Shown piece after piece: positions 1 through 10,052 of a DNA stretch of 64,000 nucleotides. The stretch's first letter is position 1; each line of letters starts with the position of its first letter. The DNA comes from Sinotaia quadrata (Eukaryota; Mollusca; Gastropoda; Architaenioglossa; Viviparidae). The DNA lies in contig CM054181.1 of assembly GCA_028829895.1 (NCBI GenBank), positions 28,108,357 to 28,172,356 of the forward strand, written 5' to 3'. A program made the translations under genes and the position numbers. The notes under the pieces are model-generated. The model saw nothing but the letters and a program-made list of their open reading frames with translations, ran no database searches and was not told the origin of the DNA.

Positions 1-392
1 TTTAATCTAGACGAGTTCAAGACAGTTCATTGACAGTTCAAGACTGTTATGTTCATTATAGACTTATTACGCCAAAGCGTGTGTTCGTTGCCCAAGCAAC
101 GTGCGTCGAGCTGACGATAAGCTGACGAAGAGTCTAGATCACCAGGGGAGATTACTCAATTTGTTCGTGAAGAGAAGCAGGGGGTTTGCTGTGGTTTTAA
201 AATGCGTATGGTGTTTCTTTTCTTTGAAAAAGTTTCATGTTCGGGTCATGAGATTGCATTTGCGCTCGACTTTGGTGTAAAATCTCGATAAAACATTCAT
301 TATGGGAATTATCTATATCTCTGTCTGAAGCTAGCGAGAGTGCGTGCTGAGTTTGTGTTCAATGCTGTAGATAGTGTTATTGTGCAGTAACT
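1..392. other. Non-coding left edge with RFX X-box-like motif
   Basis: No open frame here looks like a protein. The start of the window has short internal repeats (GACAGTTCA twice) and a relatively CpG-rich stretch at about 70-125. The only recognisable site is a perfect X-box-like palindrome at 87-100, listed separately. This could be promoter-proximal DNA of a gene outside the window, but nothing here proves that. Confidence 0.5.
87..100. promoter_or_regulatory. RFX X-box-like motif
   Basis: The sequence GTTGCCCAAGCAAC fits the RFX consensus GTNRCC-N(0-3)-RGYAAC at every constrained position, with a two-base spacer. In animals X-boxes with short spacers are typical of promoters of ciliary genes. 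There is no adjacent gene in view, so function is inference; a 14-mer match may occur by chance. Confidence 0.35.
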
Positions 393-426
393 CCTTGAGT
401 GCGCGCGTGCGTGCGTGCGTGCGTGC

Positions 427-457
<31 letters not shown>

Positions 458-515
458 TATATATACATGTGTGTATGAGTGAGTGTGCGTGTGTGTGTGT
501 GGTGTGTGAGTGAAT
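393..515. repeat. GCGT/GT/GA microsatellite
   Basis: A run of GCGT tetramers passes into GT dinucleotides, then GA, then an imperfect GTGTG stretch. Long apparent open frames on both strands here consist only of the translated repeat (His-Thr on the minus strand) and are not genes. Alternating purine-pyrimidine tracts like this can adopt Z-DNA. Confidence 0.95.
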
Positions 516-934
516 GTCTTGCGTCCATGTATGGGTATGTTGTGATATGTGATTTAAAAGCAAAACTAGTTACTTGTGTTAAACATTCCGCGAAACTGCC
601 GAAAGAGGAGAGTCGGAGGCCTGCATATAATAAACAATGTATATTGTGTTCTGTGATCTTCAACATCGGTGAAAGCCAGCATTTAATAAAAAATGTACTC
701 TTGTGTTGTGATCTCCAACACCAGAACTAATAACATAATGCTTCATAGTTAAGACCCTTTTTTTTTTTTTTTTTTACTTTTAGACAAGTCATGTGCTGTC
801 AGTACCTGCAAACACGTGTGCTGTATCAAAGGCAAAGCAATTTCAGTGCCTCTTAACTTTACAGAACTGATAACTGGCTACTATGGTATTGCCGTCGTGA
901 CGACATCTCCTTCCCAAGGGAAAAACGGTAACAC

Positions 935-995
935 ATAAAGTGGATCAGTGGCTTATCGCTCAAATGATCGAGGTTCGATTCTCGCTCAAGGTGAA
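935..995 (+). repeat. tRNA-derived SINE fragment
   Basis: A box A-like TGGATCAGTGG at 941-951 and a box B-like GGTTCGATTC at 972-981 stand at about the spacing found in RNA polymerase III internal promoters. The flanks do not fold into a convincing full cloverleaf, the acceptor stem is not visible, and the T-arm is only partly paired. This fits the degraded head of a tRNA-derived SINE or a tRNA pseudogene better than a working tRNA gene. Confidence 0.45.
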
Positions 996-1086
996 ACAAC
1001 TTACAGGTGATCGTTAGCTCAAGGTATCTGGCTGAGTGTCAAGTTCGTCAAAGGAGACAATGTAACGGACCAAATGAACCGTGGGC

Positions 1087-1197
1087 AATGCGCGCTATAT
1101 AATATATATGCAATAGACGCTAAATGCGCGCTGTTTAATATATATGCAGTAGACGCTAAATGCGTGCTATAAATATATATACAATAGACGCTTGCGT
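1087..1197. repeat. 36-bp tandem repeat, three copies
   Basis: Three imperfect copies of a 36-bp unit contain GCGCGCT, then an AT-alternating stretch, then AGACGCTA. The overlapping open frame on the minus strand is just this repeat translated. Confidence 0.85.
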
Positions 1198-1629
1198 CCA
1201 TCTGCAGTTAGAAATAGTCGTGAAACCCAAATGAAAGGGAAAAACAACTTCTTTTTCTATCTCTCTTTTAAGATCTATTCTTGAGTGATAAATATTACAT
1301 CAAGGGCGCATAAACAAGATTTATTTCCCTGCGACCTGTCAGGACATCCACAATCCAACATCGGTCTCTCTTAGCAACGGATTGTGCTGAGCTAAAGAAG
1401 TATTATAGGCTTGTTTAATACTTCGGCTCGTTCGAGAACGTGTATTTTTTTTTTAACTTTTTACTTGCACAACTAGTTAAGATATTCAAATAATAATCTC
1501 TAAACGACAAATGGCATCAGAAAACCAGACACGTGCAAATTTGTCATATTAATTTGTTTTTCTATTCAGCAATTCTTGAGATGAGATATTATGCCTACTG
1601 CAAAGTGGAGGGAAAAATCTCATATACAC

Positions 1630-1636
1630 ATACTCA

Positions 1637-1680
<44 letters not shown>

Positions 1681-1689
1681 CACACACAA
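1630..1689. repeat. GCAC/CA microsatellite
   Basis: Tandem GCAC tetramers pass directly into CA dinucleotides, the same two-phase architecture in reverse complement as the array at 393-515. Confidence 0.95.
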
Positions 1690-1822
1690 CGCTCTGACCA
1701 CCTGCATAAACACCATATAAATGTAAGCCAAAATTAATTGCTGAAATTACTTAGGAGTCTGAATTTTTAAAATATACTTTTACGTAATTTGTGTTATGAA
1801 GACTTCGTTTTTATTTATATTA

Positions 1823-1836
1823 TGTGTGTGTATGTC

Positions 1837-1892
<56 letters not shown>

Positions 1893-1900
1893 GGGGGGGT
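1823..1900. repeat. TG/AG/poly-G compound microsatellite
   Basis: A TG tract, then about fourteen AG units, then nine G. No coding signal surrounds it. Confidence 0.95.
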
Positions 1901-2545
1901 ACCATAATTTGTTTCGTATCCTCTATTCACTTGCTGAGGGCTATGGTAAACACAGAGATTTAAATGGACTTTTCTGCCTCAAAACAGCTCGTCTAATTCT
2001 AATCCAGTCCAACTTGTTTCTCGTTATAGTCATTCTTTGCAGTAGGCCGGTGGTCCGCTAGAGTAAAATCAGAGCTGTTTATACACAACAGTACAACAAA
2101 TTGACTTAACTCTAGAATAATCTTCCCGTCAGGCCTCAACACAAACGTAAACCCGACATGAAGCAACAGAGTTGTCTCCCGTCAAATATTAACATTTACA
2201 GTACCTGACCACCGGGTGTTTATTTGAAAGAAAAGCAATGTTTTTCCGCCATGTCTACACTCAAAAGTCCAAACCGCACAGACTGACTGAAAACCAGAGT
2301 TGTCCTCCCGTCATACGAAAACTTTACGATGCTCCATGTTAATTCACTAAATTAAAATCTGGAGAGTCAATCATGACTCAATAATCGAAACTGCAGTTGT
2401 CTTCCCTCCTCCCTCTATCTCTAAATGCATGTGTACGAAGTGATGACTGAGCAGGAGATAAAAATGTCGAGGTGTGTCACTATGCAAAGTCATGGTTGTC
2501 CATCCCATACTGTCGTGTAAAACTCCAAGTACTAAGAAATAGCAA

Positions 2546-2546
<1 letters not shown>
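1901..2546. other. Non-coding stretch with short diverged repeats
   Basis: No gene is visible. Phrases such as GTTGTCTCCCGTCA, GTTGTCCTCCCGTCA and GTTGTCTTCCCTC recur at roughly 110-120-base intervals between 2110 and 2410, suggesting a very diverged tandem array of about four units. Confidence 0.4.
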
Positions 2547-2548
<2 letters not shown>

Positions 2549-2585
<37 letters not shown>

Positions 2586-2602
2586 ATATGAGTGTGTGTG
2601 TT
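2549..2602. repeat. GT microsatellite
   Basis: An uninterrupted GT tract from 2549 to about 2580, followed by imperfect GT repeats. Confidence 0.95.
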
Positions 2603-3098
2603 CAGTCTATAGCATTTTGCGTTATTTATTTATAGAAGCAAATATCGTTGCAAGAAAGATTTCTTCTGTTCGGAACTGAACACTCGAATTCAGACAAAAG
2701 ATTTCAAAGACTGGTCAGCAAATGGCGAGTTAGGGTTTAATTTATGCTTCTAGGAAGAAATCACTGGCTCACTTCAGCAAACAGCTGTGTACATATTAAT
2801 GATCAAATAAGTTTTCATCCGATTGCTGTCGGTAGGCGACTGATGCTCTCCGAGTGAAGATTTTGTTGAGAAAGAGAGTTAAAATGACCTCATTAAACTT
2901 AAATCTGAAACACACTAAACTCTGTCATTTGAGTCGCCCCCGCCCCTTCCCTTTCCACTACACTTTTGAAGGAAACAGGAAACTTGCTCAATTTCCAACT
3001 AGCTCTTAGCCCCAGAATTGACCCATGAACAAAAGTTAAAAAAACAAAAGTTAACAAAACAACGAAAGAACCAAAGAAAACGATAGAGGAGAAGAGGT

Positions 3099-3120
3099 CG
3101 ACGTGACGTGACGTGACGTA
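3099..3120. promoter_or_regulatory. TGACG pentamer array
   Basis: Four overlapping ACGTG/TGACG units sit in tandem, giving several CREB/ATF-type half-sites 5 bp apart, which is half a helical turn. This may be a short tandem expansion rather than an evolved enhancer. No gene start is identified nearby. Confidence 0.4.
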
Positions 3121-3347
3121 TTTCTCTTACGGAATTCAATTCGTTACATCCACACAATTTGCAAGGCAAGTCAATAACTACCAAATAACCAAAGGTAATA
3201 AGAAATAAAACCCACGTACCGTTCATTTGAAAAAATTCCTCACCTGTAATAATAAAACACTGATCCTGTTATTGTCACTGATCACCCGTCAACAGCCATG
3301 TCTTGCAAACACTGACACAGCCTGAGCTACACACCATGTTCTCAATG

Positions 3348-3393
3348 TACCGGAAGTCAGGCACTTTATCGCTCGATGGAACGTCTTCCGGTA
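3348..3393. promoter_or_regulatory. Inverted pair of ETS-type sites
   Basis: TACCGGAAG at 3348-3356 is matched by its exact reverse complement CTTCCGGTA at 3385-3393. CCGGAAG is the core of ETS-family binding sites, common in TATA-less animal promoters. The surrounding 150 bases are unusually CpG-rich for this window. A transcription start is possible here but unproven. Confidence 0.4.
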
Positions 3394-3554
3394 GCAGTTA
3401 AGTCAGTCTTTAGAAATGCTGATTTGTGCTCGCGCTGAAGTACACACTTTTTGTATCGTAAGTGGAGCAAGAATTATGACGGACCCCCAAGGATGCCTCC
3501 ACATTGTAGGTGTGTTTGTGTGTTTCCGGTGTTCTTTATGCATGAATACAGGCG

Positions 3555-3587
3555 AGATTTGAAGGGGGGGGGGGGGGGCGGGCGGGA
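3555..3587. repeat. Poly-G tract
   Basis: About seventeen consecutive G residues, followed by CGGGCGGG, form a potential G-quadruplex. A local base-count error in the assembly is also possible in such a run. Confidence 0.8.
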
Positions 3588-3699
3588 ATATACAATCTCA
3601 GTGCTGTCGTGAAAGAGATACTACTAGTAGTCTACTGACTAAATATTTGACAAGGATTAGGGCAGTCTGTTATGTGTTTTTATCCTCCTATGGGTATAT

Positions 3700-3950
3700 A
3701 TATTTTTATCATTTTTATATGTGTATGCAAATACTCGATCATTCATTTTCCTGTTTATATGTATGTTTTTAATCATTTTCATCTTTCTGTGTTTATACAC
3801 GATTTTGATCATTTTTATGTTTATACACGATTTTCATAATTTTTATCTGTGTTTATAAACGTTTTTGATCATTTTCATCTCTCTGTATTCAAGCACGATT
3901 TTGATCATTTTTATCTTTCTGTGTTTATTTATATGATTATTTTTGTCTCC
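3700..3950. repeat. Minisatellite, about 37 bp unit
   Basis: Six or so imperfect units carry the core TTTTGATCATTTTTATC and TGTGTTTATACACGA. The minus-strand open frame across it is a translation of the repeat. Confidence 0.85.
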
Positions 3951-4024
3951 AAGTTCGTGTATAAATAAGTATTTGATACGTACCTCTTTGCATATATGAA
4001 AGTATTTGATTTCCATTCCTAATC

Positions 4025-4215
4025 TCTTGCACACAAACACACACAACCACACACACACACGCTCGTACACACGTATTTCCTCTCTCTCAATTCCACACAC
4101 ACATATCCTCTTTCTCTCTCAATTCCACACATACAAATACACATTCTCGCGCATACATACACACTCTCGCACACACATACACACAAATAAACTATTCTCT
4201 CGCACACACAATCAC
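4025..4215. repeat. CA/CT-rich low-complexity tract
   Basis: Imperfect CA repeats are interrupted by CTCTC clusters. Overlapping open frames on both strands contain only His/Thr/Ser or Val/Cys/Glu runs and are artefacts. Confidence 0.9.
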
Positions 4216-4461
4216 ACTCTTGCATGAGAAACACATACTTGCTATCGCCCTCAAAAGAGCAGTTTCCATCGTTATAATTTGAAGATAGTTTTGTTTGATT
4301 CAGCTGATTCATAAACTGTCACTGACTCATTCTTTCTTTTTTAAAAAAGAAATTACAAAATAAAATTCTTATTGTGTATTTGATTCATCCGCATTCACTA
4401 GTTAGCAAGCATGCTGAAAGTAAGGACACGATCGACACTGACAAACTAATCCGACGACCCG

Positions 4462-4480
4462 ATTGGCCGGAAGTACGTCA
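4462..4480. promoter_or_regulatory. CCAAT/ETS/CRE composite motif
   Basis: ATTGG (inverted CCAAT box) at 4462-4466, CCGGAAGT at 4467-4474 and TACGTCA at 4474-4480 abut with no spacer. Each is a common core promoter element in animals and their tight packing is unusual. No downstream gene is identified on either strand. Confidence 0.4.
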
Positions 4481-4907
4481 GACTGAAATTCAATGTAGAC
4501 ACCTAGTCGGCGACCGCCTGATACCGGACCCAATGCGAAATCGAAAATGAACAGGCACTGACACAATAAATGCAGACGCACGGACTCTCGCCCGTTCTTA
4601 CACACACCTTACACACAACCTCACCCACCCACCCACCCCCCACTACCAACAACATACTTATAACCATCTTCATAACTGATCTAAAAGACCTATGATATTA
4701 CTATACTTAAGATACTTTATACTTTAAACGTTTTTATATACTGTACCGTAGAATGCTAAAGCTCACTTGTCGTGCGGCTGTTTACAGCGATCAGTAACTT
4801 TTCAAGATTACTGTTTCACATTATATGAATGAATTTGGGGGACACGTGCACCTAATATTCTGTCGGTATGCACTTACCACACCGCCTACTTCCGCAAAAA
4901 AAAAATG

Positions 4908-4916
4908 TTCCGGAAG
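4908..4916. promoter_or_regulatory. Palindromic ETS site
   Basis: TTCCGGAAG contains the palindrome TTCCGGAA, two overlapping ETS cores back to back. It is the third ETS-type locus within 1.6 kb; context is otherwise non-coding. Confidence 0.3.
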
Positions 4917-5342
4917 CAGCCTCAGACTTTTTGGATGTTCGCACTAAATTAAATTAAAACAACAATTGTTTTGATTTTTTCTTTTTGGTTTAAGGTTAGA
5001 TATGCAAACTCGACCAAATATTGTGGAAATTTGAGACTATTTTCTTAATGCGAGCTGATATTTGCATTTACGACTTCGCAAATCACTTAACTGGTCGCAC
5101 AGGCTGCAAAACACATGGAAGTGTGTTACTTATTGCTCTGTAAAGATGACGTCAGACGCTGCGAAACAAAGCTACTGCTGTGTTGCTAATTAGATTGTTT
5201 CGGTTCGGGGTATTTTTCTGGTAGTGTAGATTTTTCCTGCTGCTTGGTTTATAAAATAACATAATTCCGAAAACAAGAACATAATTATGTAAATAAATTT
5301 TATAATAATAATTACGTGGGATATTACTTAATACTGAAACAT

Positions 5343-5660
5343 CATGGTCATGGCAAAACAGTTATCTACTATAACAACAGCGTTGTCTGCTTGTATCTTA
5401 TCATCCTGGCAAAACATTTATTATTTAAGATGTGATATCTCTTTGTACAACACGCTGTTAATAACTATGATAAAAGGTTTCCGGTTGTGTCCTATCATCG
5501 TGGCAAACGGTTTTTAGCTATTACAACAGGTTGTCTGGTTTTATCCTTTCGTCAGCAAAACAGTTATTAACTATTACAACAGGTTGTCTGGCATTACCCT
5601 TTCGTCAGCAAAACAGTTATTAACTATTACAACAAGTTGTCTGGTTTTATCGTAGGGCGC
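5343..5660. repeat. Minisatellite, about 54-60 bp unit
   Basis: Roughly six copies carry GGCAAAACAGTTAT, CTATTACAACAGGTTGTCTG and TTTTATCCTTTCGTC. The last three copies are nearly identical while the first ones are diverged, which fits recent expansion at the right edge. Confidence 0.85.
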
Positions 5661-5734
5661 ACTTATATTTACAGCTCATGTGCACAACGAATAGTGGATG
5701 TACTTGTCGAAAGGTCGAAGGTCTTTCCTTAAAA

Positions 5735-6225
5735 GGAGATACTTTCTTTCCTTGCCCGTTGTGTGATGTTAATTTATTCTCTTCTTCCAGGCCTGTCGTG
5801 GTGTTAATTTATTCTTTTCTTCCAGTCCCGTTGTGAAGTTAATTTATTCTCTTCTTCCAGGTTTGTCGTGGTGCTAATTTATTCTTTCTTTCCGGTACTG
5901 CTGTGGTGTTAATTTATTGCTTACATCATGTGGTGTAATTTAAACTTTCTTTCCAGTACTGCTGTGGTGTTAATTTATTCCTTCCATCATGCCGTGGTGT
6001 TAATTTATTCTTCCCTTCCAGTACTGTTTATTTATTTTAATTTAATTTTATGTTAATTTATTTCTTTTCTTCCCTTCCAGTACTGTTTATTTATTTTAAT
6101 TTAATTTTATGTTAATTTATTTCTTTCCTTCCTTCATGTCGTGGTGTTGATTTATTCTTTCCTTCCAGCCATGTCATGGTGCTCCTTGCTTCAATTTATT
6201 CATTTTTTTCTTTCCAACCATGTCG
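5735..6225. repeat. Minisatellite with CTTCCAG core, about 36 bp unit
   Basis: About eleven imperfect units carry TGTCGTGGTGTTAATTTATTC followed by a pyrimidine tract ending TTCCAG. A nested direct duplication of about 58 bp sits at 6014-6125. Each pyrimidine-CCAG block looks like a 3' splice site on the + strand. Confidence 0.85.
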
Positions 6226-6721
6226 TGATGCTTTGGAGTTTGGTTCATCGTTGGCAAGTGTCTTGTTGATTCAGCAGAAGAAAATATATATATTGCTAAT
6301 AAAATCTGGAAGGGATTTACAGTCAATATTAAAGGGAAGAAACCCACAAGAAAGAAGTTATCAATGTCAATTTTATAGAAGAGTTATTTCTCATGACGAA
6401 ATGCGCAAAATTCTCGCAAGCTATCACAACTAGTTCAGTAATATTCACGCAGAGTAGAAAGATGTGGAGCGAGGCAACGAAGGATAAACCAGCAGCAGCT
6501 GAGTAGTAATGCAATTCTGAAATCGTAGGTAGCAGTAAAAGCGGCAGGCACTTTAAGTAATTAAAAAACATAATTGGGAGTGGGGATGGGAAGAAAGTAA
6601 AGTCAGCATCGGTGTTTTGAACCGTGACTATCTTCAGAAGAAATAGTCGTAGCAACATTATAATGCGTGTAATGGCAAGAGCAGTGGTAGGCGTTACAAT
6701 GTTATGTTTCTGTTAGCAGTT

Positions 6722-7020
6722 ACAGCGTGATATTAACAGCAGTAGTAGTGATACTGATAGCAATAGTAGTGATTACTGATAGCAGTAGTGGTGATACTGA
6801 TAGCAATAGCGGAGATTACTGATAGCAATAGTAGTGATTGTTGATGGCAGTAGTAGTGATATTGATAGCCATAGCAATCATTACTGATAGCAGTAGTAGT
6901 GATACTGATAGCAATAGTGGTGATTACTGATAGCAGTAGTAGTGATACTGATAGCAATTGTGGTGATTACTGATAGCAGTAGTAGTGATACTGATAGCAA
7001 TTGATGGCAGTAGTGATACT
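6722..7020. repeat. Minisatellite, 18-21/42 bp unit
   Basis: Units with GTAGTGATACTGATAGCA alternate with GTGATTACTGATAGCA, giving a 42-bp higher-order period. Long minus-strand open frames rich in Tyr/Gln/His/Cys over this region follow from the repeat being a multiple of three and are not proteins. Confidence 0.9.
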
Positions 7021-7224
7021 GATAGCAGCAATGTCAATGTTGAGAGAAATAATGGTGATAATGACAGCAGTAGTAGTAATATGCAATGTGGTGAATGACA
7101 TACTAGTTGAGATGCTGATATAAGTGAGCGAATATGGTAGCAGAAGCAATAGGATAGTACTGATGGTGATAACTGATAGGAGTTGGTGAATGTGATAGCA
7201 CAAGTGGTTGATACTCTTAGCACT

Positions 7225-7500
7225 GCTATATGTGAAGGCAATAGTGGGGAGGGATACTGAGAGCAGTGGGTGAATAAGACAGTTCTACGGTTGGTGATGA
7301 TAGCAGTGGTGAATAAGACGGTTTTAGGGTTGGTGATGATAGCAGTGGTGAATAAGACAGTTCTACGGTTGGTGATGATAGCAGTGGTGAATAAGACAGT
7401 ACTAGGGTTGGTGCTGATAGCAGTGGGTGAATAAGACAGTACTAGGGTTGGTGCTGATAGCAGTCGGTGAATAAGACAGTTCTAGGGTTGGTGCTTATAC
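7225..7500. repeat. Minisatellite, about 40 bp unit
   Basis: Six imperfect copies carry GATAGCAGTGGTGAATAAGA and CAGTTCTAGGGTTGGTG. It shares the GATAGCAGT phrase with the adjacent 6722-7020 array, so the two may have a common origin. Confidence 0.85.
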
Positions 7501-7885
7501 AAATGGCAATGAGAATATGATAGTACTAGTGATGATACTTTAAGGAGTAATAGCACGCATATTGGTAACTGCAGCGAGTTTACTGGAACTGATAAAAGTA
7601 ATAGGGATAGTGTTAGTAATATTACCGATACTGATAATTACAGAGAGTGTACTAATACTTATAAAAGGGGTGGAGATACTGATAGTAATATCAGACATAA
7701 TGGTTCTCATAGTAGTGGCTGATAACTGACAGTTAACTCTAGCGATGATCTAATAATAGAACGAAAGATGTTATAAAACGTGAGTATTTAAAAGGCAGAA
7801 GCGTCATGACAGAGTATTTGATTATATAACAGTTTCAGTATGGGAGCCAAAACCTGTAAGCAGTAATGAAATAAATACATTTTAA

Positions 7886-7995
7886 TGACCAAAAGGGTGG
7901 TCAACTGCATCTTGCCTTTTTGACCAGTCTGGCAAAACCCCAGTGTGCCGTTTACATCTTCAACCTTTTCATGGACCGTAACTGTACAGAAATGT
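7886..7995 (+). repeat. Dispersed repeat, copy 1
   Basis: This segment aligns with 9170-9280: both carry TGACCAGTC-GGCAAAACCCC, then GGGCCGTTT or GTGCCGTTT, then ACTGTACAGAAATGT. Similarity is interrupted by small indels. Two copies 1.2 kb apart suggest an old interspersed element or a segmental duplication; the family is not recognised. Confidence 0.7.
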
Positions 7996-8639
7996 TTTCA
8001 TCATTTCCATATTATTTCGTCATCATCTTCATCGATGCGAGTGCTACAAGTTCACTAGTACAACACTGGGGTTGGCATAGATTCCATAGAACTTGTATTT
8101 CGCATCTTCTTCCACATAAATTATCTCCCTCTGAACGCCTTGACGCAAGGGCGCATTATGCCGACTGATGAAGCTGTCTGCAAAATGGCAAGTGGGGAGT
8201 TTAGCGAACAGAAAATAAATACTACACTGTCGTGAATAAGCGTGATCGTAGACGGATTATTTAGTCGGTATCCATGGCAATCTTCGAAAGCGAGAAGATG
8301 TAATGCCAATTAATATCATTTCGAAATAGAGAGAAAGCTATCCAGAATCTTTATTGCTAAATAAAAACAAAACGGCAGAAAAGTGTATACGATATTCTAA
8401 TGCTAGGCATATGTTTCTTTTTATACCAACTAAATCTGAGTACTTTTTAGAAATCGTCAACTGATTTTTCGTCTTTTAAGTTGTCTTTTCGTCTTTTCAT
8501 CTTTTCAGTCTGATCATGAACATATTCGTCGCCCCATCGCAGTAGTTGAGCCTCAACACAACTGTATGAACTTTTGCCAGTTAGCGTTCTAGTTTTCTGG
8601 TCTAAGACTCCTGTTAGCAGCTTCCCCTATCTCTTTTTC

Positions 8640-8695
8640 TCATTCACTCACTCACTCACTCACTCACACACTTTCACACACACACACACACAGCG
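8640..8695. repeat. CACT/CA microsatellite
   Basis: CACT units followed by CA dinucleotides. The neighbouring open frame is not supported as a gene. Confidence 0.9.
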
Positions 8696-9021
8696 TTTTC
8701 AACTTAGAGAAGTATATACTGCTACTCTAGAACAAGGAGGGCGATTGTTCGTTTGTATTTTACTTGCTAACTGACCATGCAGTACTTGCTGCGTCCATTT
8801 ACTTTTTTATATCTCTTCTCACACAAAATGGCAGATCTTCACATTGTTTGTCTGTGTCCATCAGACACATGTACAATAGACGGATAGTTGTTAGCTTACA
8901 TTTTAAAAATGTTCTGTTAAAGAACTGCTATTGTTACAAAATGTAAAGTAGTGGTTCTACAATGGTGTCAGGCATTAGGTGCTAGGAACTTGGCACGTAC
9001 GGTTCAGTTCAGCATGGGACT

Positions 9022-9150
9022 GTTTAGAATAGGGTTACTCTACCGGGGTTCCCCAAGAGATCGTGATTGAAAAAAAGGGGTTCTTTGAGACCTACACATT
9101 ATTTCAAGGGTTCCTCCAGAGTATAAAGGTTGAGAAAGGCTGATCTAGAC
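9022..9150. mobile_element. Old non-autonomous hAT element (113 bp)
   Basis: The right end reads as CAGCCTTTCTCAACC on the minus strand and pairs with TAGGGTTACTCTACC at the left end (10 of 15 positions). Flanks GTTTAGAA and ATCTAGAC are a plausible diverged 8-bp target duplication (5 of 8). Size, ends and 8-bp duplication are hAT features. The element proper is 9030-9142; it is too short to code and clearly old. Confidence 0.6.
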
Positions 9151-9169
9151 CCTTTGTCAGGAGCTATAT

Positions 9170-9280
9170 AGGCCGCCCACTTTGGGGGTGGCATCCGCAT
9201 TTGCTTCTCTGACCAGTCAGGCAAAACCCCCGTGGGCCGTTTCTCATTATCATCAACTGGAACTGTACAGAAATGTCTTT
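9170..9280 (+). repeat. Dispersed repeat, copy 2
   Basis: Partner of 7886-7995, sharing the TGACCAGTC-GGCAAAACCCC block and the terminal ACTGTACAGAAATGT. It begins just after the hAT relic ending at 9142. Confidence 0.7.
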
Positions 9281-9339
9281 ACTCTAACCAGGGCTTTGAA
9301 CAAGCTGTGAGACGAAGAGGGTTAAGACTTAAACCTTGT

Positions 9340-9608
9340 GAGACTAGTCAACCCTTGGGCACCCCCCTTTAAAAAATCTAAAATGCCCCTTGTCCCCCGC
9401 CATTTTCCACATACTCTCTTTTCTTTCTCTGCTCCAAGGAGATCAGCTTGCTGTATGCCCTGAAAAAATTGATCATGGGTATATTTTTCAAATTCCAATT
9501 ACATTTTTTTTTCAAAGGAGCAAATATTGAGCCCCTTCTTTTAAAAGGCCCACCAAGCACTGCGGGAGTGGGGGTTGTAGGGGCAGTAGTTACGCCACTG
9601 CTTGATGT
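9340..9608 (-). mobile_element. hAT-derived fragment with one clear terminus
   Basis: On the minus strand the sequence starting at 9600 reads CAGTGGCGTAACTAC, a terminus of a type widespread among animal hAT elements. It is followed by GC-rich sequence with TTTGCTCCTTTGAA-type phrases that I associate with such elements. The opposite end near 9340 is too diverged to place. Open frames on both strands are fragmentary and no transposase motif is visible. Confidence 0.5.
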
Positions 9609-9900
9609 GGTTAACTTTATGAACAAATGTGACAGCCAGCAGTGATTTTTGTCCTCAGCTGCTTGTGTGCATGGGGCCATCGAAAGTACAGGGTTTTTTA
9701 GACCGGCAACTTCCGATGTGGCACATTTCCATGTTGTGCCTGGACACCCTGAGGAGCCCTCAAGCATTCTCCTGGTAGCAGTGTCGCAAGACTGCTATAT
9801 TCACCTCCAAAACTCATCCCTGATTGGTGCCATCGTGAGACTGATGTTGCGTGCCACATGTTTGTATGGTGTGATAATGTACCGTCAAAGAAATGAATAA
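9609..9900. other. Unassigned moderately GC-rich segment
   Basis: A + strand open frame at 9649-9900 runs about 83 codons, but it starts without a clear initiation or splice context and shows no domain I recognise. Given its position inside a cluster of transposon relics it is more likely repeat-derived than a gene. Confidence 0.35.
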
Positions 9901-9920
9901 GCAATAAATTTTACTTTTAG

Positions 9921-10052
9921 TACAAAATTACTTCTAATTTAAATCTTACTTCAAAATTAAATTTTAACTTCTAGTTTAAACCATACTTCCAGTAGAAAAT
10001 TACTTCTAATTTAGACTTTACTTCAATATTAAATCTGACTTCTAATTTAAAC
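9921..10052. repeat. 72-bp tandem duplication, AT-rich
   Basis: Two copies (starting near 9922 and 9994) share AAAATTACTTCTAATTTA and an internal ACTTC/AATTTAAA sub-repeat. No gene. Confidence 0.7.

Noticed and set aside
309..666. Minus-strand open frames rich in His and Thr at the left edge
   Set aside because: They translate the GT/GCGT microsatellite and have no other content.
941..995. Functional tRNA gene
   Set aside because: No acceptor stem or full T-arm pairing can be formed; only the Pol III boxes are recognisable.
6733..7241. Overlapping minus-strand frames rich in Tyr, Gln, His and Cys
   Set aside because: The frames are kept open by a 42-bp minisatellite divisible by three; no domain or splice context.
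9378..9767. 129-codon minus-strand frame as a gene
   Set aside because: It crosses a hAT terminus and transposon-derived sequence, and shows no recognisable motif.
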